39,395 bases of DNA from Dehalococcoidia bacterium (GTDB taxonomy: Bacteria > Chloroflexota > Dehalococcoidia > Dehalococcoidales > RBG-16-60-22): the NCBI GenBank assembly GCA_011192005.1, contig DUFB01000077.1, positions 1 through 39,395 on the forward strand. The letters run 5' to 3'. This document shows positions 22,861 through 30,667 of the stretch, piece by piece (the first letter of the stretch is position 1; each line of letters starts with the position of its first letter). The translations under genes were made by a program, and so were the position numbers. The notes under the pieces were generated by a model that worked only from the letters and a program-made list of their open reading frames with translations, did not search any database and was not told the origin of the DNA.

Positions 22861-22917
22861 TTTGCTTAACAATTTGCTTAACTTTTAGCAATAATTCTGT
22901 ACTAATCTGCTTAACTT
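22861..22917. repeat. Three short direct repeats next to attL
   Basis: TGCTTAAC occurs at 22863, 22875 and 22908, the last two extended to TGCTTAACTT. The first two are 12 bases apart. Repeats of this kind beside an attachment site could be arm-type integrase or excisionase sites. The rest of 22809-22982 is AT-rich and holds no gene I can support. Confidence 0.45.
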
Positions 22918-22982
22918 TACCTTCAGTTCATACAATAACTCTATATCTCACAAAGTAACGAAAAATATATAGAAAATGGTTC

Positions 22983-25900
22983 TCAAGTATTGATTACCCT
23001 GGATGTTTGAGGGTACTTATCCAGACAGAATTTATGACAGAGATCCCTAATTCCTGATAACGCATCCTTCTCTTTTTCTTTAGCAAACGTATTAAGATAT
23101 TTTTGATAAATGAGTAGTGCTAACGATCTATTTTTTCTTTCTAAGTGCAGACGCATAATCCGGCAATATACATCCTCTTGGTATGGGTCAATGGAAAGTA
23201 ATTTCTCAAGTAGTGTTAATGCTTTATCAATATTCCCCTTTTCGGCTTGAAAATCAGCTAATAACGAAAGAATCCCCAAATAAGCATGTTCGAGTTCACG
23301 TCGGCGGTCTTCTACCCATTCGGTGTAGAACTCTGTGAGAAACGCCCCAGAGTAAACTTCTTCAGCACGTTCAAGAGCAATGCTCTGCTGTTCATCCTTT
23401 GGATATTTACCTGCTATAGCAATAAGGCGTTCGAACTCCGCTACATCAAACCAAACACGTAAATCGGGATTAATCTTATATTTACTATCTTCCAACGAGA
23501 AGACTGCTGGAAAGAGCGCTCTACGTGCTCGAAACATATTGATATGAAAGTTGCTGCTCCCTTTCGCCGGTGATGAATCTGGCCATAATGCTGTGGTAAT
23601 TTGCTCCCTTGTTCTTCCACTAGGGTATATTAGCAGGTAGAAGAACATCTCTTTAGCGCGACTTGATCTCCAGTCAATGTCCTTTATTTGATGATTATTC
23701 AATATAATTTTAGAACATCCCAGTGCATGGGCCACGATATCGTGTTTAGTCTTTAAATTAGAGCTCTTCGACTTATCAGCAATATCTCTAGCCTGCTCCA
23801 TTTCATTTAGAGATCTTATCTTTTCCAAAACCCTGACAAACCGGCCTTCTCCAATTCCGAGTGAAACACCATAATGCACTAACGGTAGAGTTTTTTTGCC
23901 CTCTATCACCATGAAGTTTTCATATCCTAATTTATCGGCCAGCTTAGACGCTTTGTTGAGCCATTCCGCCGCTGCGTTGTATTCACGGGATAGAAATGAT
24001 ACCTGTGCGAGGTGGAAATACACCTTTGCCAGGGCATCTCTGTCACCCATAATCCGTAAATGCTTACCGGCATTACTCAGTTTCATCTTAGCCCGTTCAA
24101 ATAGACCAGTTTCATAATCAATGATACCGAGTTGGACATCAAAGAGTGCTTTTTCATATGGTTGTTTCTGATCCTCTGTCTGATAGCGAGCTTCTTCAAG
24201 TAACGTCTTGGCTCTATCGTATTGCTCAAGAAGTCGGTATGTCTCCCCGATACCAGCAGTAGCATAAGCGATAAACGTTGCTTCCATTGACTGCCTGGCA
24301 AGTTCAATACCTTCATAGTAATTTTTCAATGCTTCATCAAAACGACTTAAGTCTCGAAGCGTATCCGCTATCGATATTTTTATTACTGCTTCTATACGCA
24401 AGTGCCCTGTTTCCTTTGCTTTTTCGAGTCCGGAGTGAAAAACATCAAGTGCCAGATTATATTGTCCAAAACGTTGGTATATTATCCCAATGTTATTTAG
24501 AGTAGCAGCGAGTTCGCCGAGGTTATTGATTTTCATCCATCCAACTCTCGCCTTTTCTAAATACATCTTTGCCTTGGTAAGCTGGCCTAATCTCTTATAA
24601 GTGACCCCTAGAGAATTGTGTACTAGAGCTAGAGCTCCAATATCAAAAATAGAAGAATAATATCTCTGAGCTAGTCGAAGTTGCTTAATGGATGAAGGAA
24701 ATTGCCCCTGATCTTTGTAGATGTCTCCCAACCTCCGATGGCACGCGCCGAGTAGTTCCGCTGGTCCATGGTGGTCTTCCAATAACCGTATAGCAGCTAA
24801 TATATTAATTTTAGCTTCTTTGAAATACCCACCCAAACGAAACATCGCGCCCCGCCAGCTTAATGTTTCTGCTTTTAGAAGCCAGTCTTCATCACCTGAA
24901 AGCTTATTGAATAAACTGGCTAACAGCTCGTGTGCTTTTTTAATATCCCCCAGGTGACTAAGGCACTGTACATCCAGTAAAACTAATTCTGGGTCAGAAG
25001 CTCTCAGATTTGTTGGTAACATTTTGAACCATCTTTGCATAATAGACCATTTCCCGGCTTTCAGTAAGTCTGGACCTGCGTCTTTAATTATCCGTGCGAC
25101 TTCGTGGTACTTCCCGGCGTTATGATAATGGGTCACAGCTTTTATCAACTGGTGATCTTGTTCGTATAACAAAGCAGCCTTAAAATGTAGAATCCCAAAT
25201 TGAGTAGGATCATCCTGCCTCAACTTCTCTTGTAGAAAGTCCCTGAAAAGTTGATGATATCGATAGTGTCTAGCCTTTATGTCTACGCACTGAAGGAAAA
25301 GATTCTGCTGTGCGAGATAACTCATCACCTTAAGGTAGTTCACATTTGGAATTAGTTGTTCAATAAATTCGGATTCCATGTCATAAATCGTACTAGAAGC
25401 TAGTAAGAATTGCTGAATGTCTAGAGATTGTTTCTCAAATACTTCTGTTGTCATATAACGGAAAACCTGATCTTTAGTAATCTCTGGTCTTTTGGAGAAG
25501 TTGCTTGTACTTAAGTTATTGAGATGAAGCATCAGGCTTATTGCCCAGCCTTCCGTTTTCTTGACTAAATTGTCAGCTTCCTGACTTGTTAGATTCTGGC
25601 CAAAGCATGCGGCAGCTAGACACTTCGTTTCATCCGCTGTGAATGATAAGTGCGACATCTCAAGGATAGAAACCTGATTTCTCAATGTCAGTTTCGAAAT
25701 GACTGGTATTTCTACTTGCGTACGGCTTGTAATGATGAAATTGCAATTCTCAGGAATTTGTTCCAACAAAAGATTCAATATAACCTTCGCTGGTTCAGAA
25801 TGTTCGATAAGGTGATAGTCTTCGAGTATGAGGACAAGGTAGTCCGGCAGTGAATTATTAATTTCTTTTATCATGATTTCAAGCAAATGACGAGGATTAT

Positions 25901-26231
25901 TCCTAATATCACTTGCCGTAGTCAGTTGTGATATTGGAAATTGACCGAAGCCGGGGAAGCGTGAAGATATGGAGGAAAGAATGCCTTCCAGAAGTAGTTT
26001 GGGGTCTTCGTCCTCGACATTGAATGAATACCAACAGACGGGGACATCAATGCTGTGAACAAAATCAGCAAGAAGTGTGGTCTTACCATAACCCGCAGGT
26101 GCTGTAATCACCTGTAGTCGCCGCTGGATGTTATTATGCAAGATGTCAATTAGACGCTCGCGATGAACATGACTACTCCCTAATTGTGGGATGAGCAGTT
26201 TCGTATTTAATACCCTATTAGTGATACTCAT
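22983..26231 (-). CDS. STAND ATPase transcriptional regulator with TPRs, OmpR-type wHTH and BTAD domain
   Basis: A 1082-residue regulator. A MalT-like nucleotide-binding domain opens it, with Walker A APAGYGKTT (44-52) and Walker B LVLILEDYH (132-140). A helical region and a long array of TPR units follow (about 390-800, repeats such as LGVTYKRLGQLTKAKMYLEKA and LNNIGIIYQRFGQYNLALDVF). A winged helix comes next (about 860-915; AKEMFFYLLIYPSGRTREQI, LWPDSS, NMFRARRAL), and a BTAD domain (about 925-1060) closes the protein. It lacks the C-terminal GerE helix-turn-helix of MalT; the DNA-binding end is SARP-like. STAND proteins switch on when a ligand meets the TPR sensor. It lies alone on the minus strand, divergent from a micropeptide gene that has a SARP-type operator. 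No clear Shine-Dalgarno precedes its ATG. Confidence 0.88.
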   Translation of the reverse strand: MSITNRVLNTKLLIPQLGSSHVHRERLIDILHNNIQRRLQVITAPAGYGKTTLLADFVHSIDVPVCWYSFNVEDEDPKLLLEGILSSISSRFPGFGQFPISQLTTASDIRNNPRHLLEIMIKEINNSLPDYLVLILEDYHLIEHSEPAKVILNLLLEQIPENCNFIITSRTQVEIPVISKLTLRNQVSILEMSHLSFTADETKCLAAACFGQNLTSQEADNLVKKTEGWAISLMLHLNNLSTSNFSKRPEITKDQVFRYMTTEVFEKQSLDIQQFLLASSTIYDMESEFIEQLIPNVNYLKVMSYLAQQNLFLQCVDIKARHYRYHQLFRDFLQEKLRQDDPTQFGILHFKAALLYEQDHQLIKAVTHYHNAGKYHEVARIIKDAGPDLLKAGKWSIMQRWFKMLPTNLRASDPELVLLDVQCLSHLGDIKKAHELLASLFNKLSGDEDWLLKAETLSWRGAMFRLGGYFKEAKINILAAIRLLEDHHGPAELLGACHRRLGDIYKDQGQFPSSIKQLRLAQRYYSSIFDIGALALVHNSLGVTYKRLGQLTKAKMYLEKARVGWMKINNLGELAATLNNIGIIYQRFGQYNLALDVFHSGLEKAKETGHLRIEAVIKISIADTLRDLSRFDEALKNYYEGIELARQSMEATFIAYATAGIGETYRLLEQYDRAKTLLEEARYQTEDQKQPYEKALFDVQLGIIDYETGLFERAKMKLSNAGKHLRIMGDRDALAKVYFHLAQVSFLSREYNAAAEWLNKASKLADKLGYENFMVIEGKKTLPLVHYGVSLGIGEGRFVRVLEKIRSLNEMEQARDIADKSKSSNLKTKHDIVAHALGCSKIILNNHQIKDIDWRSSRAKEMFFYLLIYPSGRTREQITTALWPDSSPAKGSSNFHINMFRARRALFPAVFSLEDSKYKINPDLRVWFDVAEFERLIAIAGKYPKDEQQSIALERAEEVYSGAFLTEFYTEWVEDRRRELEHAYLGILSLLADFQAEKGNIDKALTLLEKLLSIDPYQEDVYCRIMRLHLERKNRSLALLIYQKYLNTFAKEKEKDALSGIRDLCHKFCLDKYPQTSRVINT

Positions 26232-26401
26232 TTTATTTGATTGTCACTCAGACCGTCATTTGTTTAACAACTTTTTTGCATGTTCAGGTTAAGGAAACTT
26301 AGTTTTCTTGCTAAATAATTATAGACCGCTTATCAAATGAGGGCAAGAGCAACCACAGGGCCTTGTTAAAAAATACCCACCAATTTTATATACAACGATT
26401 C

Positions 26402-26437
26402 TTGGTAAGAGTTTGGTAAGATCCACTTCCTTATTAT
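26402..26437 (+). promoter_or_regulatory. SARP-type direct-repeat operator and -10 of the micropeptide gene
   Basis: TTGGTAAGA occurs at 26402-26410 and again at 26413-26421, exactly one helical turn (11 bases) apart. TATTAT follows at 26432-26437, 10 bases after the second repeat. SARP/BTAD activators are known to bind direct heptamers with 11-base period close to the -10, often without a good -35. A proper -35 is indeed absent here. The target is the micropeptide gene at 26478 and the likely binder is the divergent regulator; both are inferred. Confidence 0.6.
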
Positions 26438-26477
26438 TAACAAACAAACCTGAGAATTTAAAAAGGGGGGTGATATT

Positions 26478-26612
26478 ATGAAATCATTCTCGGCGCGCAT
26501 ACAGCTATATATACCTTGGCTCAAATTTGCTTTTTTGTTGGCTGTCATTATTGTTACATTAATTATTTGTGCAGCACCTGCAAGCGCATCACCTGATGTT
26601 ACAGGCATCTAG
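26478..26612 (+). CDS. Secreted micropeptide precursor candidate (signal peptide plus 7-residue tail)
   Basis: A 44-codon gene with a very strong ribosome site (GGGGGGTGAT, 7 to 8 bases before the ATG). The product has basic residues at 2, 7 and 16, a hydrophobic core (residues 17-31, KFAFLLAVIIVTLIIC region) and an A-S-A signal-peptidase site at 35-37. Only seven residues, SPDVTGI, remain after it. Cys31 is not in a good lipobox because Ile precedes it. This is the layout of a peptide pheromone or small secreted peptide. A truncated exported protein is the main alternative. It lies 246 bases from the divergent STAND/BTAD regulator behind its probable operator. Confidence 0.6.
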   Translation: MKSFSARIQLYIPWLKFAFLLAVIIVTLIICAAPASASPDVTGI

Positions 26613-26819
26613 GTTTCAAGAATCTGGATTTGATGCCCCAGACAGTTTTTTAGACATTCTTCCTGTTCGGGTTTTAAATCCTTCCATGAAAAGTAAATAA
26701 ATGCGTCCCGGTGTTGCTACTAAACAGAATTCTAATAACTGTCATTGATATAGACGCGCAATAGATTCCAAAATTCCTCCAAAGAAAGACAGTTTATCAT
26801 TTCATATAATCGGAGTTAA

Positions 26820-27050
26820 ATGAACGAGATTAAATCTGTGTTGAAGCAACACAAACAACAACTAATGAAGTTGCCTAATGTTATTGGTGTTGGTATTGGA
26901 AAGAAGGGATCCAAACAGGTAATAATAGTCTTCGTCAAGCAAAAAATGCCTGAATCATCACTCCAACCTAAGGATGTCGTACCGAAGAGATTGGGTCGAT
27001 ACGAAACAGACGTCAGATCTCAAGTCTGGGTTGGCCGAATTCACGTGTAA
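26820..27050 (+). CDS. Small protein with LPNVIGVGIG domain, possibly a truncated peptidase-associated protein
   Basis: A 76-residue protein. KLPNVIGVGIGKKGSKQVIIVFVKQK followed by DVVPKRLGRYETDV resembles the N-terminal domain found before trypsin-like (S1/NAL1-type) peptidase domains, where LPNVVGVGIG...VTVFVxxKxP...DxIPxxLxGxxTDV is typical. Here the peptidase part is missing and the frame ends 43 bases before the attR repeat. It may be a stand-alone domain or a fragment left by the insertion boundary. TATAAT lies at 26805-26810 and a short CGGAG before the ATG. Confidence 0.6.
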   Translation: MNEIKSVLKQHKQQLMKLPNVIGVGIGKKGSKQVIIVFVKQKMPESSLQPKDVVPKRLGRYETDVRSQVWVGRIHV

Positions 27051-27092
27051 CAAACTTGATATTCTAATGCTAAATCTAAGGAGGAAAAACAG

Positions 27093-27137
27093 CTTCTAAG
27101 CAGCGGGTCGTGGGTTCGAATCCCTCCAGGGACGCCA
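27093..27137 (+). repeat. Attachment repeat attR (partial tRNA-Arg copy)
   Basis: An exact 45-base copy of the tRNA-Arg 3' half, from the anticodon loop to CCA, without the 5' half. The bases next to it on both sides differ from the tRNA locus apart from AATAG just downstream. Between here and 27392 I see no gene. Confidence 0.9.
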
Positions 27138-27392
27138 TAATAGACTCAGGCTGAGACTAAATTTATTGATAATCCTGGAAATTTAAACTGATAACTACTA
27201 AAGGCTCTCAGCATTGTTATGTTATCGTATTTACCTACTTACCCAGGGCAAATTCCTGCTTTTTCTTGACGGAACGGCCGCCGTGTCCGTGCTTGACATT
27301 TTTAAAGGATTCTTTGTAACTATTTCTCTGGAGCGATTTCTCTTTCTTTCTTCCCATTATATTCTCCATGAAAGATCTCTCTTGATATTTAC

Positions 27393-27767
27393 TTATAAAG
27401 GTTTAGACCCGTTTCCCTCGCCCAGTATCTTCCTCCATTGACGCCATTCGATTTTCGCCAGACTTATTATTGAATCATGTACTGAGTCATTGTCAGTGAG
27501 TTTATACAGGTGGTTGCCATTCTCGATACATACCCCTACCATCCTGTTCATAACCAGCCGTCCCAATGCACCACGTATCCGGGATTTCTCACTATCATCA
27601 TTCTGAGCATGAATTATCGCCAACTCGCTGAACTTCGCCAGAGGGTACGTACCAAAAAACCGGAGAAGCTCAAGACAATAGTGGTCATCCAGATATTTAT
27701 TGATTATCTGAGCAGGTGTCTTTCCTTTCTTAGAAGTCTCCCTGGGTGCGGATAAAACAATAGTCAT
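27393..27767 (-). CDS. Hypothetical winged-helix-like protein downstream of ftsZ
   Basis: A 124-residue protein. The middle part (LELLRFFGTYPLAKFSELAI ... RIRGALGRLVMNRMVGVCIENGNHLYKLTDN) looks like a winged helix with a recognition helix and a beta wing, as in MarR- or ArsR-like domains. No named family is recognised. AAAGGAG stands 6 bases before the ATG. It lies 35 bases after ftsZ on the same strand, so it may be the last gene of the ftsA-ftsZ operon and could regulate it. The gene is AT-richer than ftsAZ and starts immediately beyond the tRNA-Arg element. Confidence 0.65.
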   Translation of the reverse strand: MTIVLSAPRETSKKGKTPAQIINKYLDDHYCLELLRFFGTYPLAKFSELAIIHAQNDDSEKSRIRGALGRLVMNRMVGVCIENGNHLYKLTDNDSVHDSIISLAKIEWRQWRKILGEGNGSKPL

Positions 27768-27802
27768 GGGGTCTCCTTTCTAAAGACGTATATTCGCCGT
27801 TT

Positions 27803-28903
27803 CTAGTTCCGGGTTACCTTCAAAGGTTGAGGTTTGTGCGTCGGAAAGCTGTTATGATGTCGCAGATAGGAAGGAATATCGAGCTCCTCATCCTCAATGC
27901 TTTTTAATAGTCGGTTTATTTCTTTTTCCCTTGACGCATTTGTCATTGCTTCTTTGGTAGCAAATCCGGTAGCTATCAAGGTTAATCTGATATCATTACC
28001 CATGCTGGGATCCAGTACAACACCGAAGATTACATTTGCCTCCGGGTCGACTGCTTTGCGGATTACTTCGGCAGCTATATTCACTTCGAATAAAGTGAGA
28101 GAACTACTACCGGCGATGTTGAATAATACTCCCTTGGCTCCCTGTACAGATACGTCCAGTAGCGGGCTGGCCAGAGCTTGTTTGGCAGCTTCAGTGGCAC
28201 GATTCTGTCCTGTCCCCCGTCCCACCGACATCCAGGCGGGTCCGGCATCTTTCATTACCGTCCTTACATCAGCAAAATCAAGGTTAATGAGTCCCGGCAC
28301 CGTTATAACCTCGGCGATAGCCTGAACACCGTGGTGCAGGACTTCGTCAGCGAGCTTAAAGGCACCGTCCACACTTGTCTTGTGGTCGCAAAGGTCGAGT
28401 AACCGGTCGTTGGGAATGATGATTAGCGTATCCACCTTATCCATGAGACTGGTTATGCCTTCCTCAGCAACCTGGTTGCGATGCGTGCCCTCGAAGCCGA
28501 ACGGCTTGGTGACCACGGCGATCGTCAACGCGCCGGTCTGTTTGGCCATTTCGGCGACAATCGGTGCCGAGCCGGTACCGGTACCGCCACCCATACCGGC
28601 GGTAACGAAAATCATATCCGCGCCAACTACCACCTCCTTGATGGCATCACGACTTTCTTCGGCAGCCCGACGCCCTGTTTCGTGGTCGCCGCCGGCGCCC
28701 AAACCACGCGTGAGTTTCTCGCCGATTTGAATGCGCTGCGCCGCCTCGGTAACCCCAAGATGCTGAGCATCCGTATTCATGGCGATGAACTCCACACCCC
28801 GCAGCTGCTCGCGAACCATCCTGGTAACCGCATTGCATCCCGAACCCCCTAAGCCGATTACCTTTATCCTTGCCCCACTGGGAACATAATTTGACTTTGC
28901 CAT
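27803..28903 (-). CDS. ftsZ: Cell division GTPase FtsZ
   Basis: A 366-residue tubulin-like GTPase. The nucleotide site is read in VIGLGGSGCNAV near the N-terminus, the tubulin signature GGGTGTGSAP near residue 105 and NLDFADVRTVM further on. The C-terminal tail keeps the partner-binding DIPSYLR, followed by a basic end. FtsZ polymerises into the division ring. ATG 28903 is supported by GGAGG 5 bases upstream and the normal start MAKSNYVPSGARIKVIG. The frame is open for 41 more codons, but these overlap ftsA and are not part of the family. The gap to ftsA is 11 bases. Confidence 0.97.
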   Translation of the reverse strand: MAKSNYVPSGARIKVIGLGGSGCNAVTRMVREQLRGVEFIAMNTDAQHLGVTEAAQRIQIGEKLTRGLGAGGDHETGRRAAEESRDAIKEVVVGADMIFVTAGMGGGTGTGSAPIVAEMAKQTGALTIAVVTKPFGFEGTHRNQVAEEGITSLMDKVDTLIIIPNDRLLDLCDHKTSVDGAFKLADEVLHHGVQAIAEVITVPGLINLDFADVRTVMKDAGPAWMSVGRGTGQNRATEAAKQALASPLLDVSVQGAKGVLFNIAGSSSLTLFEVNIAAEVIRKAVDPEANVIFGVVLDPSMGNDIRLTLIATGFATKEAMTNASREKEINRLLKSIEDEELDIPSYLRHHNSFPTHKPQPLKVTRN

Positions 28904-28914
28904 CTTTTCCTCCA

Positions 28915-30138
28915 TCAATTCCTTATTGAATGCAAGTGAAACAACCTGTACATCCGTGCCATGAAACGGTGAAAGCCCCTCTCCTTTGATTTCGAGACTT
29001 CCAGACCATGATTTCTTAGTTTCCACAATAGGAGACCGACACCGGTAGCATAAGCCGGATTAACGAGCATATCCGAAACACCATAAAGGCTTACTGGTTT
29101 TCCAATCCTTACCGGGAGTCTGGTCACTTTTTCTCCCAGTTCGGAAATACCCGGGAGGTTAGCACCCCCACCGGTAATGACCAGGCCTGCCGGAATCAGC
29201 TTTGAGTAATTCGATTGAGGCAACTCCAGCAAGATGAGTCTTAACAATTCCTCAACGCGGACACTGATAATTTCCGATAAGTCATGATAGGAAACACTAT
29301 GACCGTCATGATTAATCGATACATCATTATTAGTGGTATATTCGTCACCGGGAGTAACATCTCCATATTTCTTTTTCATTTCCTCGGCTAGTTCAAAAGA
29401 AAGCCCCAGTCCTACCGAGATATCGCGTGTGACCTGATAGCCAGCCACCGGTAACACTGAAGTATGGTAGATTGTATTGTCTCTGAAAAGGGCAAGGTCT
29501 GTGGTACCGCCGCCGATATCAGCCAGCAGGACACCGTCCTGCCGCTCCTCCTGGCTCAAGACCGCTTCAGCGCTGGCCAGCGGCTCCATAACAAGGTCAT
29601 CAACCTCGACGCCGACGCTACGGATACACTTGGTAAGGTTCTGAATTGAGGTTATCGCCGCAGTTATAATGTGAGTTTCCACATCCAAGCGGAAGCCGTG
29701 CATGCCCACTGGATTCTGAACCCCCGCCTGACCGTCGATACTATATGTACGCGGTATGATATGAAGCAGCTTCTGCTCACTGGGAACCCTGACATTACGG
29801 GCAACTTCCAGAACACGCTTCAGGTCGTCGGGACGAACCACCTGGTTATTGCGTGTAATAGCGACAGTACCCTGATTGTTAATCGAGGTGATATGTCTGC
29901 CCGTAACACCAATATACGCCGATTCCAGCTTTCGCCCGGCGCTTTGCTCCGCCATCCTGATCGACTGACGTATCGATTCCTTGGCTTCATTGATGTCAAC
30001 CACCAGTCCTTTGTGCAATCCATGGGACGGGGTTATTCCTACTCCCAGGACGCGGAGATTCTCATTATTCACGTCAGCCATGATAGTGCATACCTTGGTC
30101 GTGCCGACATCAATGGCGGCAATCTTATCTCTCTTCAT
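28915..30138 (-). CDS. ftsA: Cell division protein FtsA
   Basis: A 407-residue actin-like ATPase. The phosphate loops are AIDVGTTKVCTI at the start and LADIGGGTTDLALF near residue 203. VITGGGANLPG forms the adenosine motif near residue 320, and a basic amphipathic C-terminus (HRFMARMYRLFHLHS) fits a membrane-targeting helix. FtsA tethers FtsZ filaments to the membrane. GAGGAGGAG precedes the ATG. It is directly followed by ftsZ. None of the usual mur or ddl genes of a classical dcw cluster is present upstream. Confidence 0.96.
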   Translation of the reverse strand: MKRDKIAAIDVGTTKVCTIMADVNNENLRVLGVGITPSHGLHKGLVVDINEAKESIRQSIRMAEQSAGRKLESAYIGVTGRHITSINNQGTVAITRNNQVVRPDDLKRVLEVARNVRVPSEQKLLHIIPRTYSIDGQAGVQNPVGMHGFRLDVETHIITAAITSIQNLTKCIRSVGVEVDDLVMEPLASAEAVLSQEERQDGVLLADIGGGTTDLALFRDNTIYHTSVLPVAGYQVTRDISVGLGLSFELAEEMKKKYGDVTPGDEYTTNNDVSINHDGHSVSYHDLSEIISVRVEELLRLILLELPQSNYSKLIPAGLVITGGGANLPGISELGEKVTRLPVRIGKPVSLYGVSDMLVNPAYATGVGLLLWKLRNHGLEVSKSKERGFHRFMARMYRLFHLHSIRN

Positions 30139-30190
30139 ATACTCCTCCTCTGGGGCATTAAGGCCATCTGCAAGATAGAATCATGAACCT

Positions 30191-30406
30191 TTACTTGCCT
30201 CTATTCTCCCGATAACGAATGTTCCATTTATTGCATAATCCGTTGATATGTTCTCTTGATTCTAGATTCGGCATCCGGTGAAGCTCGGCCAGAAAGCCAT
30301 GTAACAGCTCTCCGCCGGTCATGGCCGGGGCCGGTTCTTCCGGGCCCGGCAGGTTGATATACACGATTTCTGTCATCAATTTCTGATACTCTATTGCCGT
30401 CCCCAT
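30191..30406 (-). CDS. Hypothetical 71-residue protein upstream of ftsA
   Basis: A small protein without a recognised family. It has a Pro-rich stretch (LPGPEEPAPAM) and a basic C-terminus. AAGGAGG stands 9 bases before the ATG and ftsA follows 52 bases later on the same strand, so it may be the first gene of the division operon. A competing frame of similar size overlaps it but lacks a ribosome site. Confidence 0.5.
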   Translation of the reverse strand: MGTAIEYQKLMTEIVYINLPGPEEPAPAMTGGELLHGFLAELHRMPNLESREHINGLCNKWNIRYRENRGK

Positions 30407-30451
30407 GATATTCAGCCTCCTTTATAAATGAAGTACCGTGAGTGATTTGTT

Positions 30452-30472
30452 TTTGATGACACACTCATCAAA
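30452..30472. promoter_or_regulatory. Perfect inverted repeat in the divergent ftsA/DUF5343 intergenic region
   Basis: TTTGATGA (30452-30459) and TCATCAAA (30465-30472) are 5 bases apart. There is no T-run, so it is more operator-like than terminator-like. It lies about 46 bases upstream of the small gene before ftsA. Confidence 0.4.
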
Positions 30473-30610
30473 TCGTATAACGTGCCAGAAACCTGTAACA
30501 AATATTGTCCTTTCTATTTCCGGTAAATCCTGCAATAGTGCCATATGAATTAGCCCTTAATTCCACAAGCAATCCGAACCGGATTATACTAACGGATTTT
30601 AATTTACCCC

Positions 30611-30639
30611 TTGTAACCTGGAATTCTTTATCATATAAT
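30611..30639 (+). promoter_or_regulatory. Promoter of the DUF5343 gene
   Basis: TTGTAA (30611-30616), 17 bases and TATAAT (30634-30639), about 28 bases before the TTG start. Confidence 0.7.
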
Positions 30640-30667
30640 TGAAAACAATTAACCAAAGGAGCAGGAC

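Larger units (their letters stand above)
22764..27137 (+). mobile_element. Remnant of a tRNA-Arg integrated element (about 4.3 kb, no integrase)
   Basis: The element is bounded by the 45-base exact repeat of the tRNA-Arg 3' half. It contains the STAND/BTAD regulator, the signal-peptide micro-ORF with its operator, the small LPNVIGVGIG protein and an AT-rich base composition unlike the housekeeping genes on either side. No integrase, excisionase or relaxase is recognisable. It is either a decayed element, a cargo-only element mobilised in trans, or the product of a deletion. The boundaries are read directly; mobility is inferred. Confidence 0.7.

Noticed and set aside
22732-22960. Minus-strand frame running from the region beside attL through tRNA-Arg, giving a GVPGG-type ending, as a possible integrase tail.
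   Set aside because: GVPGG-type protein ends are a common artefact of reading tRNA genes backwards, and no integrase motif is visible upstream.
27214-27441. 75-codon plus-strand reading after attR.
   Set aside because: AT-rich, no ribosome site, overlaps the end of the better-supported minus-strand gene.
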